Assembly (NCBI GenBank): GCA_017630405.1
Contig: JAGBVH010000025.1
Span: 76,352 to 109,227 of the forward strand
DNA length: 32,876 nt
Source of the DNA: Alphaproteobacteria bacterium
Lineage (GTDB): Bacteria; Pseudomonadota; Alphaproteobacteria; Rs-D84
Direction: 5' to 3'
The translations under genes and the position numbers were made by a program. The notes under the pieces were generated by a model. The model saw only the letters and a list, made by a program, of their open reading frames with translations, searched no databases and was not told the origin of the DNA. This document shows, one piece after another, positions 28,547-32,876 of the stretch. The first letter of the stretch is position 1. Each line of letters begins with the position of its first letter.

Positions 28547-30541
28547 TTATTTATCTCTACATATACGCAATCCAAGAATCGCCGTCAGCAATATTATTGC
28601 CATCCACCAATTCATACCAATCATTCTGTATGGCGTATCATGCGCGCCCCACACATATCCATCAAGAATACCTGATTCACCAATAGGCAAACTGGATATA
28701 ATATTTCCATCTGGGAATACAAACGCGCTTATCCCAGAATAATTAGAGCGCACAATCGGCAATCCAGATTCAATCGCATATCTGCGCACCATATCCAAGT
28801 GCTGATATGTCCCAGGGGTCGCGCCGAACCAGTTGTCATTTGTGATATTAACTATCGCATCAGGCCTGTCCCCACCACGTGGTAATAACGAGTCTGAAAA
28901 TATAACCTCATAACAAACCGCAGGTGCAAACACAAACCCATCAACCTCTATCAATTCCGGACCATTCCCCGCAGACAGATTTGCAGGACTTGGCAATATA
29001 CCCATCGGGCGATATTCTCCGAACGGCACCAAATGCGACTTGCTGTAAATCTTGTTTATCTGACCATTGTAATCAGACAACACCATTGAATTAAACAAAC
29101 GCCCATCACGATATGTGGTCGCCCCCACTATAACATTAGTCCCCAATGCAACAGACAGTGGCATATCATCGCCATCAATCACAACCAAAGGATACGCAGT
29201 TTCCGGAAACACAATCAAATCTGGATCGCCATCCTGTGCCGCCAACATTATCAGATTACGCACATTATATTCCGCATTGGCAATCGCACCTGCCCTATCA
29301 TGCGAAGATTTTTGCGCCTGTGATTGTGCGGGCTGAACTATTCTAATTAAATAAGAACTATCCTGCGCCCCAGTATTCGACACCGCTATATTTCTTTTAC
29401 CAACCACACAACCAGTGACTGCCAACACAATAAACAACCAAAATACGAACCAGTTTCTTTTTGATTTTGGCGCACGAACTAAATTCACAATTCCCGCAAC
29501 AAAACCCACTGTTATAAATGTAAGGCCAAGCGCCCCCCACAACGACATAGAATTATACAACCAAGGTACCATTGCCCAAATATTGGCAACCGGATTCCAT
29601 GGAAATCCTGTAAACATCCACTCGCGCAACCACAAAACAAGCGTCCAAGTTGCCGCAAACAAAATCGCTCTATACGCACGATTTCCTGCCACACGCGCAA
29701 TTGCGACCAACGGCCAAGAAAAGATAAAAACACCAGCGATTCCAAGTCCAATTATTGCTGGCGCAGTCCAAATTGCAAACTTTGCCGCCAATTCAGGAAT
29801 CACATAAATAGAATTCAAAACCCACCAAAACATAGATATAGCATACATTGCACCAAATGGCGAAACACGCAATAAACTTTTCCAAAATCCACCAATATTT
29901 TCATTACGAACTGTCAACCAATACGCGCCCGCAATACCAATCAATGTCCACCACCATTGATAAAAAGGCGCAAAACCAAAACTCGCAACCCCACCAAACA
30001 GTGCGTATAGCGCATATTGAACCCAACTATTTTCCTTGACCTTTAAACGCTTTAACCATGCGATTGTTTTACTGCCCACACAACAACTGCCATCAGCGCA
30101 AGTTATCTCTAAATTTTCTTCATACGGATTTTTAATTCCCAATTTTTTCAGAATATTTATCTCCTTAAATTCCATAACGGTCGCTTCATCATCAGTAATA
30201 TGATCATACCCTATCAAATGTAACATACCATGAACCACCATATGCGCGGCATGTTCCTCGACCGATATTTTCGCTTCACGCGCTTCACGCACAACCGTAT
30301 CCAATGATATATAGATATCACCCAACAACACATCATCTCCCAATTCAAAAGACAACACATTTGTAGGTTTATCCATACCACGATATTGTAAATTCAGCTG
30401 ATGAATTTCATCATCATCGGTCAGAACAATCGACACCTCGGAATCCTTGTATACGGCACCAACCGCCGTACAGGCGATTTTTTCAAAATCAATTTTATAC
30501 TTTTTCCAACGACTATCGTTCAGATTCACACAAACTTTCAT
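28547..30541 (-). CDS. lnt: YbeY-Lnt fusion: endoribonuclease YbeY plus apolipoprotein N-acyltransferase
   Basis: One 664-residue ORF joins two normally separate enzymes. Residues 1-142 are a complete YbeY (rRNA maturation endoribonuclease) with zinc motif H104-GMLH108-LIGYDH114 and the usual KKLGIKNPY end. Residues ~143-170 form a Cys-rich linker (CADGSCC). Residues ~171-664 are Lnt: several membrane helices, FPWNP at 313-317, then a nitrilase-type domain with E447 (FPETAYP), K501 (KSHLVPFGEY) and C543 (PAVCYE), plus a final membrane helix (~645-660). Lnt adds the third acyl chain to lipoproteins. No Met lies between residues 123 and 232; the only GTG in the linker (V155) has no RBS, so a separate Lnt start is unlikely. 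RBS aaagg precedes the ATG. Confidence 0.93.
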   Translation of the reverse strand: MKVCVNLNDSRWKKYKIDFEKIACTAVGAVYKDSEVSIVLTDDDEIHQLNLQYRGMDKPTNVLSFELGDDVLLGDIYISLDTVVREAREAKISVEEHAAHMVVHGMLHLIGYDHITDDEATVMEFKEINILKKLGIKNPYEENLEITCADGSCCVGSKTIAWLKRLKVKENSWVQYALYALFGGVASFGFAPFYQWWWTLIGIAGAYWLTVRNENIGGFWKSLLRVSPFGAMYAISMFWWVLNSIYVIPELAAKFAIWTAPAIIGLGIAGVFIFSWPLVAIARVAGNRAYRAILFAATWTLVLWLREWMFTGFPWNPVANIWAMVPWLYNSMSLWGALGLTFITVGFVAGIVNLVRAPKSKRNWFVFWLFIVLAVTGCVVGKRNIAVSNTGAQDSSYLIRIVQPAQSQAQKSSHDRAGAIANAEYNVRNLIMLAAQDGDPDLIVFPETAYPLVVIDGDDMPLSVALGTNVIVGATTYRDGRLFNSMVLSDYNGQINKIYSKSHLVPFGEYRPMGILPSPANLSAGNGPELIEVDGFVFAPAVCYEVIFSDSLLPRGGDRPDAIVNITNDNWFGATPGTYQHLDMVRRYAIESGLPIVRSNYSGISAFVFPDGNIISSLPIGESGILDGYVWGAHDTPYRMIGMNWWMAIILLTAILGLRICRDK

Positions 30542-30562
30542 CAGCGTCCAACCTTTGTAAAA

Positions 30563-30919
30563 TTACTTTTTCCCAAGTCCTGTTTTCTTGGCTATTTTTG
30601 ACCGGTGCGCAGAATAAGCCGGTGCAACAAACGGATAATCATCCGGCAACCCCCATTTTGCGCGATATTGCTGTGGCGTCATATTAAATCGGCGTTTGAT
30701 ATATCGGCGCAGCATTATATGCCAAGTTCCATCTTCAAGACATTGGATTTTATCCCTTTGCACAGAATCTTCGATTTGCTGAGGCGTAACAGATGCACCG
30801 CGTAAAATCTCGCGCGCATTTTGAACTGCGACCTCCATAGTCAATTTTGGATTTGCCGCAATTGCCGCCGCGGCCAGATTTGCCACCGCCAGCGTAAATT
30901 CAGAATTTTGATTTCCCAA
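30563..30919 (-). CDS. mucR: MucR/Ros-family transcriptional regulator with degenerate zinc finger
   Basis: MucR/Ros proteins are H-NS-like repressors of envelope and surface genes in alphaproteobacteria. The 118-residue product has the helical N-terminus, SVQRDKIQCLEDG (C60, D63), then MTPQQYRAKWGLPDDYPFVA and the C-terminal RSKIAKKTGLGKK. In zinc-binding members two His follow; here they align with Y73 and R77, so zinc is probably not bound. Such zinc-free homologues exist in Mesorhizobium. TTG at 30919 is chosen: it has RBS aaagga nine bases upstream and gives the family N-terminus, whereas longer starts run into the rarA gene. Divergent from rarA. Confidence 0.9.
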   Translation of the reverse strand: MGNQNSEFTLAVANLAAAAIAANPKLTMEVAVQNAREILRGASVTPQQIEDSVQRDKIQCLEDGTWHIMLRRYIKRRFNMTPQQYRAKWGLPDDYPFVAPAYSAHRSKIAKKTGLGKK

Positions 30920-30950
30920 CTTGCCAATTCCTTTGTAATTTAATAAGATA

Positions 30951-30959
30951 ATTATATCA
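30951..30959 (-). promoter_or_regulatory. Extended -10 promoter of the mucR-like gene
   Basis: TGA-TATAAT ends 31 bases before the TTG start and predicts a ~25-base leader with the RBS. No good -35. The nine bases equal those before nlpD and the SPOR gene. Confidence 0.65.
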
Positions 30960-30989
30960 CAAATAAACACCGAATAAAAGCCAAGTAAA

Positions 30990-32252
30990 ATGACACGACC
31001 ACTTGCGGATTTAATGCGACCAAACACCATCGAAGACATCGTGGGTCAAACGACCTTGTTGGGCGAAAACGGTCTGGTTCGCCGTATGGTCGAGAATCGC
31101 AAATTATCCAATCTGATTTTATGGGGTCCCCCTGGATGCGGCAAGACGACAATTGCCCGCGCATTGGCAAATTCTGTGGACATGGACTTTGTTCCGATGT
31201 CAGCGGTATTTTCCGGCACAGCGGACATTAAAAAAGCGATGGATGCGGCGCGTATGAATCGCGACATTGGCCGCAACACATTATTATTCATCGATGAAAT
31301 TCATCGCTTTAACAAAACACAACAGGACACCCTGCTGCCTTATTTGGAAGATGGCACAGTCGTATTTATGGGTGCGACAACTGAAAACCCCAGTTTTAAT
31401 TTAAACAACGCGTTGCTATCGCGGTGTCATGTTGGGGTGCTTCAACCACTCTCGACCGAGGATTTATTAACACTGATATCACGTGCCGAAGAATTCCTGT
31501 CGGCCAAACTGCCCTTGGACGAAGCGGCCCGCACCCACTTGGCGATGATGGCGGATGGTGACGCGCGCTTTTTACTGAACACAGTTGAATATTTAATCAA
31601 CGCAAATTTCAAACACGATTTAACCCCAGACGAATTGGATGGCGCGATTCAAAAACGCGCGCCCCTGTCGGACAAAAGCGGGGACGAACATTACAATTTA
31701 ATATCCGCGGTTCATAAATCCCTGCGCGCCAGTGATACCGATGCGGCACTGTATTGGACGGCCCGCATGATGACATCGGGTCAGGATCCAAAATACATAT
31801 TCCGCCGATTAACACGCTTTGCGGTCGAAGATATCGGCTTGGCCGATCCTAACGCGTTGCAAATTGCGATTGCGGCATGGGATGCATACGAAAGATTGGG
31901 CAGTCCCGAGGGCGACCTTGCCCTGACCCAGTTGGTAATATACCTTGGGACGGCACCAAAAAGTGTTGGCAATTATCGCGCACAAAAGGCGGCCTATGCC
32001 ATGGCGCGCGAAACGGGCAGCCTTATGCCCCCAAAAAACATACTTAACGCCCCAACCAAGATGATGAAGAACCTTGGGTACAACGCGGGCTATATATACG
32101 ATCCAGATACAGCAACGGGCTTTTCCGGCCAGAATTGTTTTCCTGAATCACTTGGCCGCCAAAAGTTTTATGAACCGGTTGAGCGCGGATTCGAGCGCGA
32201 AATAAAAAAACGTCTTGAATATTGGGAATCCCTGCGCAAGAAAATGGGATAA
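30990..32252 (+). CDS. rarA: Replication-associated recombination protein A (RarA/MgsA)
   Basis: RarA is an AAA+ clamp-loader-like ATPase acting at stalled forks. The 420-residue product has MRPNTIEDIVGQ at the N-terminus, Walker A GPPGCGKT (46-53), Walker B LLFIDE (98-103) followed by IHRFNKTQQD, sensor 1 GATTENPSF, the arginine-finger region LLSRCHV, and the C-terminal tetramerisation domain (FRRLTRFAVEDIGLADPNAL, YLGTAPKSVGNY, YDPDTATGFSGQNCFPESL). Length is normal. No clear Shine-Dalgarno is seen before ATG 30990. The 71-base gap to the mucR-like gene carries divergent promoters. Confidence 0.96.
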   Translation: MTRPLADLMRPNTIEDIVGQTTLLGENGLVRRMVENRKLSNLILWGPPGCGKTTIARALANSVDMDFVPMSAVFSGTADIKKAMDAARMNRDIGRNTLLFIDEIHRFNKTQQDTLLPYLEDGTVVFMGATTENPSFNLNNALLSRCHVGVLQPLSTEDLLTLISRAEEFLSAKLPLDEAARTHLAMMADGDARFLLNTVEYLINANFKHDLTPDELDGAIQKRAPLSDKSGDEHYNLISAVHKSLRASDTDAALYWTARMMTSGQDPKYIFRRLTRFAVEDIGLADPNALQIAIAAWDAYERLGSPEGDLALTQLVIYLGTAPKSVGNYRAQKAAYAMARETGSLMPPKNILNAPTKMMKNLGYNAGYIYDPDTATGFSGQNCFPESLGRQKFYEPVERGFEREIKKRLEYWESLRKKMG

Positions 32253-32271
32253 TCCCCCCCGCTAATAAAAA

Positions 32272-32386
32272 AATTCCCTCCTGCGGAGGGGTGCGGCGAA
32301 GCCGTGGGGAGGGTTCGCACCACAATGCCGAACCTATCCATACCCCCCTAACCCTGCGGGTCCCCTCCCCCACATGGGGGAGAATT
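32272..32386. repeat. GC-rich multi-hairpin intergenic element
   Basis: Bounded by AATT-ccc and ggg-AGAATT, it contains hairpins ccctcc-tgc-ggaggg (32276-32290), cggc-gaa-gccg (32294-32304), a ggttcg/cgaacc pair, accc-tgc-gggt and ctccccca/tgggggag (32365-32382). The edges and cggaggggg-type core resemble the element at 21271-21342. It lies just after rarA; no coding potential is evident. Confidence 0.7.
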
Positions 32387-32406
32387 TACCCCACCACTGC
32401 GCCCAT

Positions 32407-32440
32407 AAAAAAACAGGGGGGAAATCCCCCCGTTTTTTTT
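32407..32440. terminator. Bidirectional terminator between rarA and the edge gene
   Basis: The stem aaaaaaac-(bulged a)-gggggg with cccccc-gttttttt and loop aaat has T runs on both strands. It lies between the convergent rarA and the partial gene ending at 32450. Confidence 0.85.
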
Positions 32441-32449
32441 GGACAATGA

Positions 32450-32876
32450 TTATTCAAACATAACTGGTATAATGTCGCCATATCCACCAACATCAACACC
32501 GCCAATTGTGCAACGGATTTTTTCATTCAGTTCATCCATAATGGCCTGAACTTCTTCATCCTTTTGGGCGGACAATGCGGTTTCGGTCGCCATCGCGGTC
32601 ACACCAATCCCCGCCAACGTGGTCGCGGCACCTACACCCCACGCTGCACCCTTGACATTATCACCTTCATTCTCTTTGTCTTTTTCCAACGAAGTTTTTT
32701 TGTTATCGCACTTTGCTTTCAAACTAGCTGCTTTCGACTTTATGGATTCCAAATTATCACCTTTTTCATATCCATACGAGCTAGTATTCAGCCCTGCATC
32801 ATCAGCATGCTGCACCGCAATTTCAAGTTGCGCCTTAGCTGTGGCTAGTTTAGATTCATCAGTAACAGCAGCAGCA
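32450..32876 (-). CDS. C-terminal part of a coiled-coil membrane protein, unknown (5' end outside window)
   Basis: The frame is open from the right edge (first visible residues AAAVTDESKLATAKAQLEIA) through a GTG that is probably internal. About 140 residues are visible: Ala/Lys/Glu-rich helices likely forming a coiled coil (SKAASLKAKCDNKKTSLEKD), a hydrophobic Gly/Ala segment (GAAWGVGAATTLAGIGVTAM) that could cross the membrane, a helix (EEVQAIMDELNEKIRCTIGG) and a C-terminal VDVGGYGDIIPVMFE. I do not recognise a family. Two Cys are present. The protein is the 3' end of a larger gene, and its composition suggests an envelope-spanning or surface protein. Confidence 0.75.
   Translation of the reverse strand, partial: AAAVTDESKLATAKAQLEIAVQHADDAGLNTSSYGYEKGDNLESIKSKAASLKAKCDNKKTSLEKDKENEGDNVKGAAWGVGAATTLAGIGVTAMATETALSAQKDEEVQAIMDELNEKIRCTIGGVDVGGYGDIIPVMFE

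Noticed and set aside
1..32876. CRISPR array, prophage or insertion sequence
   Set aside because: No regularly spaced direct repeats, transposase, integrase or phage structural genes were seen.

Overview
The window reads as chromosomal DNA of an AT-rich alphaproteobacterium. Pointers are a MucR/Ros-type regulator, an RHH_4 ribbon-helix-helix protein, LolA, TatABC, an NlpD-type LytM factor, MiaB, GatB and dense operons. The many small envelope proteins and modest GC (judged by eye) would suit an uncultured host- or gut-associated lineage, but that placement is inference.

Layout. 1-2606 (+): 3' end of gatB, two small basic ORFs, miaB. 2603-6117 (mostly -): an autotransporter-like gene split by a frameshift, a SodC-fold-like lipoprotein, a (+) Dps-like protein and a small outer-membrane barrel. 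6138-7494 (-): tRNA-Lys(CTT) and a membrane-anchored FMN-dependent 2-hydroxyacid oxidase. 7595-17182 (-): a 10 kb run of envelope, division and Fe-S genes: 49-aa membrane protein, nlpD, tatC, tatB, lolA, nrnA-like, recJ (frameshifted), ftsI, ftsL, sufE, sufT-like, sufS. 17258-18014 (+): trxA and a dksA-like gene without zinc cysteines. 18046-21094 (-): tatA, a SPOR protein, a 47-aa lipoprotein and a TGS-less thrS. 21343-24944 (-): two paralogous Cys-rich proteins, a hemolysin III/PAQR protein, gltX and a GNAT acetyltransferase, mostly coupled by ATGA overlaps. 24993-28545: trmB (+), an unknown gene (-), then a coupled four-gene (+) operon of unknown function. 28547-32876: a ybeY-lnt fusion (-), a MucR-like regulator (-), rarA (+) and a partial gene (-) cut by the right edge.

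Themes. Lipoprotein biogenesis (lnt, lolA), Tat export, septation (ftsL, ftsI, nlpD, SPOR) and Fe-S supply (sufS/T/E, needed by MiaB) share the neighbourhood. GatB with a GluRS suggests indirect Gln-tRNA and/or Asn-tRNA charging. Promoters often carry an extended -10 of the form TGA-TATAAT, and several genes have that -10 so close to the start codon that a leaderless mRNA is likely. Two envelope genes share a 15-base motif at identical spacing from their -10 boxes.

Most worth a second look: the ybeY-lnt fusion, the four-gene operon at 26328-28545, the shared envelope-promoter motif, the leaderless starts, the zinc-less DksA and MucR homologues, and two single-base frameshifts (recJ, autotransporter) that may be real or assembly errors. 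No CRISPR array, transposase, integrase or phage gene was seen, and no gene-free stretch exceeds 300 bases.
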